Shown here: piece by piece, positions 26,634-34,972 of the stretch
Layout: the number at the start of each line of letters is the position of its first letter
Position numbering within the stretch: the stretch's first letter is position 1
Assembly (NCBI RefSeq): GCF_000189395.1
Contig: NZ_AEPB01000027.1
Coordinates: 101,070 to 165,069, forward strand
Origin: Planococcus donghaensis MPA1U2
GTDB taxonomy: Bacteria; Bacillota; Bacilli; Bacillales_A; Planococcaceae
Reading direction: 5' to 3'
DNA: 64,000 nt
Notes under the pieces: generated by a model
Told to the model about the DNA's origin: nothing
What the model saw: the letters and a program-made list of their open reading frames with translations, nothing else
Databases searched by the model: none
Program-made: the position numbers and the translations under genes

Positions 26634-27884
26634 TTGTTTATAGCATTAGGAATCTTTTTAATCATGTCGTTTTTCTTATCGGGAAGCGAAACGGCATTAA
26701 CTGCGGTAAATAGGATGAAGGTCCATCTTCGCGCGGAGCAGGGTGATGCCAAGGCGCAGAAACTGCAGAAGTTAATTGCGAAGCCGGACCGAATGATCAC
26801 TACAATTTTAATTGGTAACAATATCGCCAACATCATGCTGCCAACATTGGTAACAATGATTGCCATTTCGAGAGGGTGGGAAGTTGGTGTAGCCACTGCT
26901 ATATTAACACTGGTGCTTATTATTTTTGGAGAAGTTTTACCGAAAACCATTTCTGCGACGTTTGCCGACAAAGTAGCTTATATTGTTTTTCCAGTCATTA
27001 GCTTTTTAGTGGTAATCTTATTGCCTTTAACTTGGCTATTGGCGCAATTTACGAATGTGTTTATTCGCATCATTTCGAAAGGTACAGTAAAAGAAGCGAC
27101 CATGACAAAAGAAGAATTGCGTACAATGGTTGATATTGCCTCTACAGAAGGTACGTTTGAGGAAGAAGAATCAGAACGCATTAAAGGAGTTTTGGATTTT
27201 CCTCACAAAGATGTATCAGACGTTATGTCCACTCACCGTACAGATACAGTAGGGATTGCCATTGATTCAACATACGAGGAAGTTCGTGACTTGATTTTGG
27301 ATTCTTCTTACACACGTTATCCTGTTTACGAAGAAAGCATGGATAACGTGGTTGGGTTATTTTATTCGAAGAAACTGATTGAATGGTCGATGAATCCAAA
27401 CTTAACGTTAGAAGAGTTAATGGATGACAATCCATTGTTCGTCGTGCAATCTGTAAGTGTTGAAAAAGTCTTTAAAATGATGATGGCGAAGAAAAAACAT
27501 ATGGCTGTTATTCTCGACGAATACGGCGGAACGCTCGGAATTGTCACCCACGAGGACATTATTGAAGAAATGATTGGTCAAGATATCGAAGATGAAACAG
27601 ATGAAGAAGACGATGAACTAGTTTTTGAAATGACGGACGAAGTATTATCTTGTCACGGTCGTCTAGAAATCGAAGATGTAAATGACATGTTCAACGTAGA
27701 AGTGCCAAATGACCACGATACTATCGCGGGCTTTGTCATGCAGCAGTTAGGACATGTACCAGACGAAGGTGAAGAGTTCACATACGAAAACCTTCACGTA
27801 GAAATCAACGAAATGGACCGCAACCGAATTGTCCGTTTAACCATTACTAAAAAAGAAGAAAAAGAAGAAGAAGTATTAGCTTAG
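26634..27884 (+). CDS. CNNM/CorC-type membrane protein with CBS pair (HlyC/CorC family)
   Basis: The 416-aa protein has a DUF21/CNNM membrane domain with about four helices (residues 1-180, including SGSETALTAVNRMKV and IFGEVLPKTI), two CBS domains (about 195-325) and a C-terminal CorC_HlyC domain. Such proteins are linked to Mg2+ or Co2+ efflux or homeostasis. I chose TTG at 26634, 8 nt after GGAGG; the GTG at 26607 and ATG at 26613 lie upstream of that site. A terminator follows at 27888. Confidence 0.88.
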   Translation: MFIALGIFLIMSFFLSGSETALTAVNRMKVHLRAEQGDAKAQKLQKLIAKPDRMITTILIGNNIANIMLPTLVTMIAISRGWEVGVATAILTLVLIIFGEVLPKTISATFADKVAYIVFPVISFLVVILLPLTWLLAQFTNVFIRIISKGTVKEATMTKEELRTMVDIASTEGTFEEEESERIKGVLDFPHKDVSDVMSTHRTDTVGIAIDSTYEEVRDLILDSSYTRYPVYEESMDNVVGLFYSKKLIEWSMNPNLTLEELMDDNPLFVVQSVSVEKVFKMMMAKKKHMAVILDEYGGTLGIVTHEDIIEEMIGQDIEDETDEEDDELVFEMTDEVLSCHGRLEIEDVNDMFNVEVPNDHDTIAGFVMQQLGHVPDEGEEFTYENLHVEINEMDRNRIVRLTITKKEEKEEEVLA

Positions 27885-27887
27885 TAA

Positions 27888-27917
27888 GATGCCTGTCTCC
27901 GGACAGGTATCTTTTTT
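27888..27917 (+). terminator. Rho-independent terminator
   Basis: AGATGCCTGTC pairs with GACAGGTATCT around a short loop and ends in a T7 run, after the CNNM gene. Confidence 0.85.
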
Positions 27918-28075
27918 TGGTAAATAATAAAAAGTTCCCTTTATTACACAATTGTAAGGGAAATGAAAGTAGAAGCGATAGAGTGAAAGGTGCAACTCCG
28001 TCAATATAAGGTTATAAGAGAAAGCGGAAGCGACATTGGCTTCGCTCGATAAATATACTAGACGGGGGCACGATC

Positions 28076-28612
28076 ATGGAAACGTTATATACAGAATACA
28101 ATCGCTATATCTACCATTTATGTTTGAAACTAACGCGCAATAAAGCGGAAGCTGAAGATTTGATGCAAGAAGTTTGGTTGAAAGTAGTTCGTTACGAGTC
28201 TTCTATTGCCGAAGTAGATCATGTTAAAGCGTGGTTAACAACAATCTGTATGAATACGTTTCGTGATCGTTACCGCAAAAATGTAAGACGTAGCAAGCAC
28301 TTGGTTCAACAGCCAGAAGGCTTAGATGTTTCGCTGCTTGACTTGATTCCTTCAGATTCGCCGGGTGTCTCTGAAATACTTGAAACACAAGATGTCTCTG
28401 TTATGATTCGCCATAAAATTGCAGAGCTAGACACGATTTATCGTACGACGATTCTGTATTTCTATGTTCATCAATATTCATTGATTGAAATTGCAGATGT
28501 GATGAAAGTTTCGATTGGTACAGTAAAATCACGCTTGTTCCGAGGCAAACAACGATTAAAAGATATGTTATTAGACGATGATCGCACACGTGAATATGTA
28601 GTAGCAATGTAA
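28076..28612 (+). CDS. ECF-type sigma-70 family RNA polymerase sigma factor
   Basis: The 178-aa protein has only sigma regions 2 (about residues 5-75, with EAEDLMQEVWLKVVRY and VKAWLTTICMNTFRDRYRK) and 4 (about 110-165, with SLIEIADVMKVSIGTVKSRLFRGKQRL). This is the layout of ECF sigma factors. An anti-sigma gene normally follows, but here a terminator and a phospholipase-D-like gene come next. Upstream, an imperfect inverted repeat (TTCCCTT...AAGGGAA, 27935-27962) may be regulatory. Target genes are unknown. Confidence 0.88.
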   Translation: METLYTEYNRYIYHLCLKLTRNKAEAEDLMQEVWLKVVRYESSIAEVDHVKAWLTTICMNTFRDRYRKNVRRSKHLVQQPEGLDVSLLDLIPSDSPGVSEILETQDVSVMIRHKIAELDTIYRTTILYFYVHQYSLIEIADVMKVSIGTVKSRLFRGKQRLKDMLLDDDRTREYVVAM

Positions 28613-28650
28613 AAAAGCAACCGATTTTCGGCTGTTTTAAAACATCAGCA

Positions 28651-28692
28651 AAAGAGGGATTGGGATGAGTTTATTCCAATCCCTCTTTCTTT
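28651..28692 (+). terminator. Rho-independent terminator
   Basis: AAAGAGGGATTGG pairs perfectly with CCAATCCCTCTTT and is followed by a T-rich stretch, separating the sigma factor gene from the phospholipase D-like gene. Confidence 0.85.
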
Positions 28693-28763
28693 TATGTATG
28701 TGAAAAATATAATAACGGTTTTGTTCTCCTACTGGTTATAATGGAGGGAAGGGGGGCAGGATC

Positions 28764-30218
28764 ATGAAAAAGAAAAGGTTTCAAAATTGGGATAAGAAAA
28801 AGCGGATTATTATGGGAAGTATCGGAGTTCTTGCATTCCTTTATATTTTAGTTATTGTGTGGCAAACATTTAAACCTTTGCCTGAAGGGGTTTCAAGTAA
28901 AGGTGATTTTCATAGCGTAGAGCAAGTAGACATGATTTACGATTTGTCTTTTGCACAAGACAGAGAAGGAACGGAAACAGAAAGTGAATTGCGGATATTC
29001 AATGAAATTTATGACATGATCGACCAAGCTGAAGAATTTATCGTCATCGATCTTTTTCTTTTTGATAACTACAATGACTTGGATACGGATTTTCCTGCAG
29101 TAGCAGAAATGTTAACAAGTCATTTACTCGACAAAAAAGCAGAAAATCCAGATATGCCGATTTACTTTATTACAGACCCAATCAATATCGGCTACGGTTC
29201 TTATGAAAACCAGTTTTTAGATACGTTAGAGGAAGCAAACATCGAGGTAATCATTACCGATTTGGACAAGTTGCGTGACTCTACACCTCTTTACTCTGGT
29301 CTGTACCGGGTGATTTTCCAGTGGTTTGATACAGGAGGTAAAGGATGGATCCCAAATGGCATGTCGAGTGATGCGCCTGACTTAACTTTGTCTTCATATC
29401 TTAAAATAATGAACATTAAAGCCAATCACCGAAAAGTCGTGATTACTGAAAAAGAAGCCATCATCAGTTCAGCCAATCCTCACGATGCTAGTGGCTTACA
29501 TGGCAATATGGCATTTAAAGTGAGTGGTCCTGTGATCAATGATATTCTCGAAGCTGAAGAAGCGGTATCTCGCTATTCGAACGGCCCTGATTTTCCGAGA
29601 ATTGATGTCGCAGAACAACAAGGAGACTATCAAGTGCAGTACTTGACCGAGCGCAAAGTGTTAGATGCGTTGCTTTCGGATATTGAAAAAACAGCAGAGG
29701 GCGATTCGATCCACCTTGCCATGTTTTATATTGCAGAAAGCAGTGTTGTTCGTGCTTTGACAGATGCTGCCAATCGCGGAGTAGATGTTAGCTTAATACT
29801 AGATGCCAATGAAAACGCATTTGGTACGGAGAAAACAGGACTACCAAATCGTCCAGTCGTCCATGAGATGTTAGCAGAATCGGAAGATCGGATAAAGGTA
29901 CGTTGGTATAACGCGATCGTTGGGCAATTTCACACCAAATCGATTATGATTCAAACATCAGACGAAACGGTGATTATGGGTGGATCGACAAATTACACAG
30001 AACGAGCATTTAATGATTACAATATGGAAAGTACGATTCGTATTTTAGCTCCGAATGATAGTGAATTAACAGGAGAGATGACGACTTATTTTGACCGATT
30101 GTGGAATAATGAAGATGCGCTTTACACATTAGATGTGGAAGAATACCAAGATGATTTTACATTTTGGCAGCGCGGAATTTATGGGTTCCAAAAAATCTTC
30201 AAATTGACGACCTATTAA
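28764..30218 (+). CDS. Phospholipase D-like protein with two HKD motifs (cardiolipin synthase-like)
   Basis: The 484-aa protein has an N-terminal basic stretch and one membrane helix (about residues 14-34), then two PLD domains. The HKD motifs are ANHRKVVITEKEAIISSANP at about residue 217 and FHTKSIMIQTSDETVIMGGS at about 391. The layout resembles cardiolipin synthases, but those usually have two N-terminal helices and are more conserved around the motifs. It probably transfers or hydrolyses phosphatidyl groups on the outer membrane face. It is monocistronic. Confidence 0.87.
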   Translation: MKKKRFQNWDKKKRIIMGSIGVLAFLYILVIVWQTFKPLPEGVSSKGDFHSVEQVDMIYDLSFAQDREGTETESELRIFNEIYDMIDQAEEFIVIDLFLFDNYNDLDTDFPAVAEMLTSHLLDKKAENPDMPIYFITDPINIGYGSYENQFLDTLEEANIEVIITDLDKLRDSTPLYSGLYRVIFQWFDTGGKGWIPNGMSSDAPDLTLSSYLKIMNIKANHRKVVITEKEAIISSANPHDASGLHGNMAFKVSGPVINDILEAEEAVSRYSNGPDFPRIDVAEQQGDYQVQYLTERKVLDALLSDIEKTAEGDSIHLAMFYIAESSVVRALTDAANRGVDVSLILDANENAFGTEKTGLPNRPVVHEMLAESEDRIKVRWYNAIVGQFHTKSIMIQTSDETVIMGGSTNYTERAFNDYNMESTIRILAPNDSELTGEMTTYFDRLWNNEDALYTLDVEEYQDDFTFWQRGIYGFQKIFKLTTY

Positions 30219-30226
30219 AAAAAGAA

Positions 30227-30279
30227 GAAGGGCTATCCCCGAACGTCATTTTCATGACCTTCAGGAATAGCCCTTTTTT
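30227..30279. terminator. Bidirectional terminator with nested hairpin
   Basis: AAGGGCTATCC pairs with GGAATAGCCCTT, with an inner hairpin GAACGTCAT/ATGACCTTC. T runs lie on both sides, between the convergent PLD-like and ABC-F genes. Confidence 0.85.
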
Positions 30280-30283
30280 GATT

Positions 30284-31849
30284 TTAAGCTTCTTCTGGTT
30301 TTCCAGCTGCAATCCACTCTTCTACATTCCAGACTTTTGTTGCAAGTCCTTCGTAAAAATCAGGTTCGTGACTTACTAAAACAATTGTGCCTTTGTAAGC
30401 TTGCATTGCACGTTTAAGTTCAGCTTTTGCATTAATGTCCAAGTGGTTCGTCGGCTCATCAAAAATCAGCCAATTGCTTTCTTCCATCATCAATTTGCAA
30501 AGACGAACTTTCGCTTGTTCGCCACCGCTCAAGTGTGTCATAGGACGAGAAATATGCTCGTTTTTCAATCCTGTACGAGCAAGTGCCCCGCGGACTTGAC
30601 CTTGGTCCATACTCGGATAAGCTGACCAAATCTCATCAAGTGGTGTATGCGTGGGTGCTTTTACTTCTTGTTCAAAATAGCTAGGCGTCAAATATTCTCC
30701 GCGAAGAACATCGCCATCAAGTGGTTTGATTTTGCCAAGCATGGTTTTAAGGAGTGTCGATTTACCAACACCGTTCATGCCCACAAGCGCAATTTTTTCA
30801 CCACGTTCAATCATAAACGTTAATGGTGGTAAAAGAGGCTTGTCGTAACCAATTGAAAGAGCTTCTGCTTCCACAACATAACGGCTTGGGCTACGTGTTT
30901 CTTTAAAAGCAAATTGCGGTTTTGCTGCAATTTCTGGTTTTTCAATACGATCCATACGGTCTAATTGTTTTTGACGCGACTTAGCACGGCCAGTAGTAGA
31001 CGCACGTGCTTTGTTTTTCGCGATAAAAGTTTCGGTTTTTTTAATCATGTCTTCTTGTTTTTCATAAGCTTCCAAATGTTGCTTTTTGCTCAATTCAGCA
31101 AGCTCGATGAATTTTTCATACGTTGCTGTATAGCGTGTTAAACGTGAAAATTCCAAGTGGAAAATAACATCAGTCACACTGCTCATAAATTCTGTATCAT
31201 GTGAAATCAATAAGAAAGCATGTGGATAGTTTTTCAAGTAATTGACGAGCCATTGAATATGTTCTTCATCAAGATAGTTAGTCGGCTCATCTAGTAGTAA
31301 AACTTTTGGTTTTTCCAAAAGCAACTTCGCTAGTAATAGCTTCGTACGTTGTCCACCTGAAAGGGCTTCTACGTTACGTTCAAGTCCAATTGCATCAAGA
31401 CCTAAACCGCGCGCAATTTCTTCAACTTTGCCGTCTAATGTATAAAAATCTCCAGCGTCTAAAGCGTCTTGTGCTTCAGCCATTTGCTCTAGTAACTCTT
31501 CTAAACGATCAGGATCTGCATCGCCCATTTGCATCGCGATATCATTCAATTCGGCTTCTTTTTTATATAGTGGTAAGAAGGCATCTTGAAGAGTCTCACG
31601 AATTGTACGTCCTGGCTGCAGCTGCGTGTGCTGATCTAAATAACCATAATGTGTCCGTGGCTGCCATTCTACGCGCCCATCATCGTGAATGATTTTGCCT
31701 GTGATAATATTCATCATCGTCGATTTGCCGACACCGTTAGCTCCAACTAATCCAACATGTTCACCTTCGACTAAACGGAACGACACATCGTTAAAAAGTG
31801 TCCGATCCCCGAAAGTGTGACTTAAATTTTCTACTGTTAATAAACTCAT
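30284..31849 (-). CDS. ABC-F family ATPase (ribosome-associated, YfmM-like by size)
   Basis: The 521-aa protein has two ATPase domains and no membrane segment. The sites are Walker A GANGVGKST and GMNGVGKST, signatures LSGGQRTKL and LSGGEQAKV, and Walker B LLLDEPTNYLD and LIFDEPTNHLD. The linker (about residues 240-310) is charged and helical (KKQHLEAYEKQEDMIKK), as in ABC-F translation factors that bind the ribosomal E site. It may be housekeeping or antibiotic-protective; nothing nearby indicates resistance. An AATGGAGG ribosome site supports the start. Confidence 0.9.
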   Translation of the reverse strand: MSLLTVENLSHTFGDRTLFNDVSFRLVEGEHVGLVGANGVGKSTMMNIITGKIIHDDGRVEWQPRTHYGYLDQHTQLQPGRTIRETLQDAFLPLYKKEAELNDIAMQMGDADPDRLEELLEQMAEAQDALDAGDFYTLDGKVEEIARGLGLDAIGLERNVEALSGGQRTKLLLAKLLLEKPKVLLLDEPTNYLDEEHIQWLVNYLKNYPHAFLLISHDTEFMSSVTDVIFHLEFSRLTRYTATYEKFIELAELSKKQHLEAYEKQEDMIKKTETFIAKNKARASTTGRAKSRQKQLDRMDRIEKPEIAAKPQFAFKETRSPSRYVVEAEALSIGYDKPLLPPLTFMIERGEKIALVGMNGVGKSTLLKTMLGKIKPLDGDVLRGEYLTPSYFEQEVKAPTHTPLDEIWSAYPSMDQGQVRGALARTGLKNEHISRPMTHLSGGEQAKVRLCKLMMEESNWLIFDEPTNHLDINAKAELKRAMQAYKGTIVLVSHEPDFYEGLATKVWNVEEWIAAGKPEEA

Positions 31850-31886
31850 TTAATAAATTCCTCCATTATCATAAAAAAAACCGCGG

Positions 31887-32069
31887 TTACAGATCCGCGA
31901 GTTTTTTGTTTAATTCCGCAAGTTGTAGTTCCATTTTTTCCAAACGCAATTCGGCTTTCTCCACCATACCTGCATGTCCAGTGGTTTCTAGCTTCTCGAT
32001 ATCACCTTGATGGCGCACGTAATCCATCTTCAGTTCAGCAATCGCATACTCCAATTCCTGTTTGTTCAC
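31887..32069 (-). CDS. Small coiled-coil protein, SE1832-like
   Basis: This 60-aa protein begins at a GTG (32069) after an AAGGGTGA ribosome site. It is a charged, almost wholly helical chain (MNKQELEYAIAELKMDY, then repeated Glu/Lys/Leu heptads). It resembles the short conserved Firmicutes family named after Staphylococcus SE1832, whose function is unknown. It lies upstream of, and on the same strand as, the ABC-F gene. Confidence 0.65.
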   Translation of the reverse strand: MNKQELEYAIAELKMDYVRHQGDIEKLETTGHAGMVEKAELRLEKMELQLAELNKKLADL

Positions 32070-32204
32070 AAAATCACCCTTATTTTTCTATCATTGTAAC
32101 ACAATAACGTAGAAATTGAATGCTTTACGATTTTCATTCGGTATATAAAACCTGTATAATTCCATAAAAGAAACTAAAGGAAGTGATGCGCTATCGACAG
32201 CTTA

Positions 32205-34040
32205 TTGTTCGACTTAATGTTAATTATTTTTCTAGGAGTACTCTCCCAGTGGATTGCCTGGCGTCTTCAGCTTCCAGCCATTGTTCTAATGTCGATTGCC
32301 GGACTTCTTGTCGGCCCGATTTTTGAAGTAATCCATCCCGCTGACAGTTTCGGCGAATTATTTAATCCTTTTATTTCATTAGCAGTTGCCATCATTTTAT
32401 TTGAAGGTAGTTTAAATTTGAACTTTAAGGAAATCCGTACGTTTGGGAAACCAATTTTACGAATCGTTACTTTTGGTGCATTTATTGCGTGGATTGCTGG
32501 TTCGCTTGCGGCCCATTACATCGCCGGATTATCGCTTGGTGTGGCATTTGTTATTGGTGGTTTGTTTATCGTAACGGGTCCAACCGTTATTTTGCCTATG
32601 CTACGCCAAGCAAAATTAAAATCACGTCCAGCCGCTATTTTGAAATGGGAAGGCATTGTAGTCGATCCTTTTGGCGCGTTGCTTGCATTATTTGCATTCC
32701 AGTTTGTGTTATTCGCTATTGGAGATGAAACAGCAGCGGCATTTGGCTTGTTTTTCTTAGCTTCCTTATTCGCTGTAGCTCTTGGTGCAGGAGCAGGGAT
32801 TTTGATGGGAATGATGTTCGAAAAAGGACAAGTGCCTGAATTTTTAAAAGCACCAATGGTTTTTGGTGTCGTTTTGCTAATTTTCGTTATTTCCGATATT
32901 GTAATGCACGAAACAGGCTTACTAGCAGTAACCGCGATGGGTATGGTCATGGCGAATATGAAAATTGCCTCAATTAACGACATGCGCCATTTTAAAGAAA
33001 ATATATCAGTGTTATTAATTTCGAGTATTTTCGTTATGTTGACTGCTTCTTTAAATCTTGATGTATTAATCGGAATTTTTAATTGGGAGATCATTTCATT
33101 CGTATTGGCGATGTTGTTTATTGTGCGTCCCTTATCGATTTGGCTCTCCACAATTGGTACAGATTTAACGATACAAGAAAAAACCTTAGTCAGTTGGATA
33201 GCACCACGTGGTATTGTGGCATTAACCGTTTCAGGTTATTTTGCGGGGGTCTTACTTGAAGCAGGATTTGAAGATGCAGAACTGCTGACAGCCTTAACAT
33301 TTGCCCTAGTGTTTTCTACCGTAGTGGTTCATGGTTTTACAATTGGCTGGGTAGGCAAGAAACTCGGTCTTGTGGCAGCAAAAGATCCAGGGGTCATTAT
33401 TATTGGTGCGAGCCGATTTGCAACAAAGCTTGGAGAAGTGTTAACGGAATTTGAAAAAGGTGTGTTAATTATTGATTCTTCTTGGGGGCGACTGCAAAAA
33501 GCGCGTCAAAGTGGGCTGAAAACCTATGCGGGAGATATTTTATCAGAGCATACAGATTACGAAGTGGATTTAACGCCATATGAAACAATGGTTGTCGCCA
33601 CGGGTACCGATTCGTATAATGCCCTTGTGGTCAATAACTTTGTTCCTGAAATGGGGCGAGCCAACCTTTATCAAACTGCGATTCATGAAGGAGATCCTGG
33701 AGATTTTCATTCATCGTTAAGCGGACGAACTTTGTTCGGAGAAGTATGGAATATTCATGAGTTGGAGTGGAAAGCAGAAGAAGGATACACGATGCGAAAA
33801 ACCCAGTTGACGGAACAATTTAGTTATGAAGATTTCAAAGCAAAATGGACGGAAGATACCATTCCGCTATTTGTTCATTACGCGCATGGCAAAATCGAAT
33901 TTTTTGCAGAAAACAACAAACTCGAACCGAAAGCTGGAGATACCATTGTCAGCTTTACGGCAACTTCTCCTGAATCCGAGCGGACGCAGGAACGTCTAGA
34001 AAGCAAGCGTTCGAAAAATGGTTCTCAGACTAAAGAATGA
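32205..34040 (+). CDS. Cation:proton antiporter (CPA1 type) with C-terminal RCK/TrkA-N-like domain
   Basis: The 611-aa protein has about 12 membrane helices (residues 1-390) with antiporter motifs such as LFEGSLNLNFKEI, FIVTGPTVILPML and SWIAPRGIVALTVSGYFAG. A cytoplasmic nucleotide-binding RCK_N-like domain follows (from about 395, PGVIIIGASRFATKLGEVL). It exchanges Na+ or K+ for protons. The start is uncertain. TTG at 32205 is the first ordinary start after an in-frame stop at 32184, yet the AAAGGAAG ribosome site is about 20 nt upstream. That site is well spaced for an ATC codon at 32193, which would add DSL-L residues. Confidence 0.87.
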   Translation: MFDLMLIIFLGVLSQWIAWRLQLPAIVLMSIAGLLVGPIFEVIHPADSFGELFNPFISLAVAIILFEGSLNLNFKEIRTFGKPILRIVTFGAFIAWIAGSLAAHYIAGLSLGVAFVIGGLFIVTGPTVILPMLRQAKLKSRPAAILKWEGIVVDPFGALLALFAFQFVLFAIGDETAAAFGLFFLASLFAVALGAGAGILMGMMFEKGQVPEFLKAPMVFGVVLLIFVISDIVMHETGLLAVTAMGMVMANMKIASINDMRHFKENISVLLISSIFVMLTASLNLDVLIGIFNWEIISFVLAMLFIVRPLSIWLSTIGTDLTIQEKTLVSWIAPRGIVALTVSGYFAGVLLEAGFEDAELLTALTFALVFSTVVVHGFTIGWVGKKLGLVAAKDPGVIIIGASRFATKLGEVLTEFEKGVLIIDSSWGRLQKARQSGLKTYAGDILSEHTDYEVDLTPYETMVVATGTDSYNALVVNNFVPEMGRANLYQTAIHEGDPGDFHSSLSGRTLFGEVWNIHELEWKAEEGYTMRKTQLTEQFSYEDFKAKWTEDTIPLFVHYAHGKIEFFAENNKLEPKAGDTIVSFTATSPESERTQERLESKRSKNGSQTKE

Positions 34041-34165
34041 AATCTCTCACTCAAAAGTAATTTCGGTACGTATTGTGAAACAGGGTTTGTTATGATGAAG
34101 ACAAACATGCTGCTTGCAATAATGCAGTTAACAGCAAGAACGTATTTTGAGGAGGACAAAAGAGT

Positions 34166-34729
34166 ATGAAAGTTTTATTAGTAGACGGTACGATCATCGG
34201 CAGAAAAACCGGTGCCATTCTAGAGCAAATCCAAGTTTATATCAATGAAACAAATCCAGAAATTGAATTGAAATTGTTGAAACTAGCTGATTACGACCAT
34301 CAGTTTGTTGATGGGCGACCGCTTGGTGAATACAATGACAGCATGCAAGAAATCGTTCGTCGCTTTGAAGAAGCAGATGGCTATATCATTGCAACACCGA
34401 TTTTCCAAGGATCGATTCCTGGCGTGTTAAAAAATACATTTGATATGCTTCATCCACGCACGATGCGTTATAAACCAGTATCGATCGTTGCAAATGGTGG
34501 AACGTATCAGCATCACTTAGTCATCGAAAATCAGTTGAAGCCGATTCTAGATTACTTCCGCTGTCTCGTAACGCCAAACTATGTGTACACACATACGAGT
34601 CATTTTGACGAAACTAATACGATTGTAAGCGAAGATGTTCACAATCGCTTACGCGAATTGGCGCGTGTTTTCGTGCAATACGCTGAAATGAGCAAACATT
34701 TGTCGAAAGAAACATTAGATAATCATTGA
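34166..34729 (+). CDS. NADPH-dependent FMN reductase (azoreductase/SsuE-like flavoprotein)
   Basis: The 187-aa flavodoxin-like protein has MKVLLVDGTIIGRKTGAI at the phosphate-binding loop, IATPIFQGSIPGVLKNTFDML as the second flavin-contact loop and VANGGTYQHHL as the third. It reduces FMN or quinones and azo dyes using NAD(P)H. It is monocistronic with a GAGGAGGAC ribosome site. The physiological acceptor is not evident. Confidence 0.88.
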   Translation: MKVLLVDGTIIGRKTGAILEQIQVYINETNPEIELKLLKLADYDHQFVDGRPLGEYNDSMQEIVRRFEEADGYIIATPIFQGSIPGVLKNTFDMLHPRTMRYKPVSIVANGGTYQHHLVIENQLKPILDYFRCLVTPNYVYTHTSHFDETNTIVSEDVHNRLRELARVFVQYAEMSKHLSKETLDNH

Positions 34730-34740
34730 TTAAGTAGTGA

Positions 34741-34824
34741 AAGAAACCTCCCACAGGTAGTGCACCCCTTAAAGTTAGAGTTCAAATCTAACTTTTGGGG
34801 TGCACTACCTGTGGGAGGTTTCTT
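34741..34824. repeat. Long hairpin element with 37-bp stem (possible IS3-family end-to-end remnant or MITE)
   Basis: The left arm (34741-34779) and right arm (34787-34824) are reverse complements for 28 bp without a mismatch, then 9 more bp after a one-base offset, around a 7-nt loop. The inner arm, GTAGTGCACCCCAAAAGTTAGA on the complement of the right side, resembles terminal repeats of IS3-family (IS150-group) elements, but there is no transposase. It ends in a T-rich stretch and could also terminate the flavin reductase gene, though the stem is far longer than a normal terminator. Confidence 0.75.
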
Positions 34825-34877
34825 CTTTTTGGATTTTATTTGAAATGGATTTAGGTTTTATTCCATTAATAGGGCTT

Positions 34878-34966
34878 ACTGTCGAGATGAGACGAAATAC
34901 TGTCGGAATCGGGTGAAATACTGTCCAAATTCAATCAAATACTGTCCAAATCACGAAAATACTGTC
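34878..34966 (+). repeat. 21-bp phased ACTGTC array A
   Basis: ACTGTC occurs at 34878, 34899, 34920, 34941 and 34961 (spacings 21, 21, 21, 20). It is usually embedded in AAATACTGTCCRAAT. The first unit reads ACTGTCGAGAT and the last ACTGTCGGAACGCTAAAAAG. A further ACTGTC at 34996 lies inside the end of the NERD gene. The array sits between the convergent flavin reductase and NERD genes. It is not palindromic and forms no hairpin. Confidence 0.85.
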
Positions 34967-34972
34967 GGAACG

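Noticed and set aside
32183-32260. Frameshift at the 5' end of the antiporter gene
   Set aside because: A different frame is open from GTG/ATG at 32183/32186, but its translation does not resemble antiporter N-termini, so I treat the problem as start choice.
32516-33151. 211-aa open frame opposite the antiporter gene
   Set aside because: It is the antisense of membrane helices, rich in Asn/Ile/Thr, with no ribosome site.
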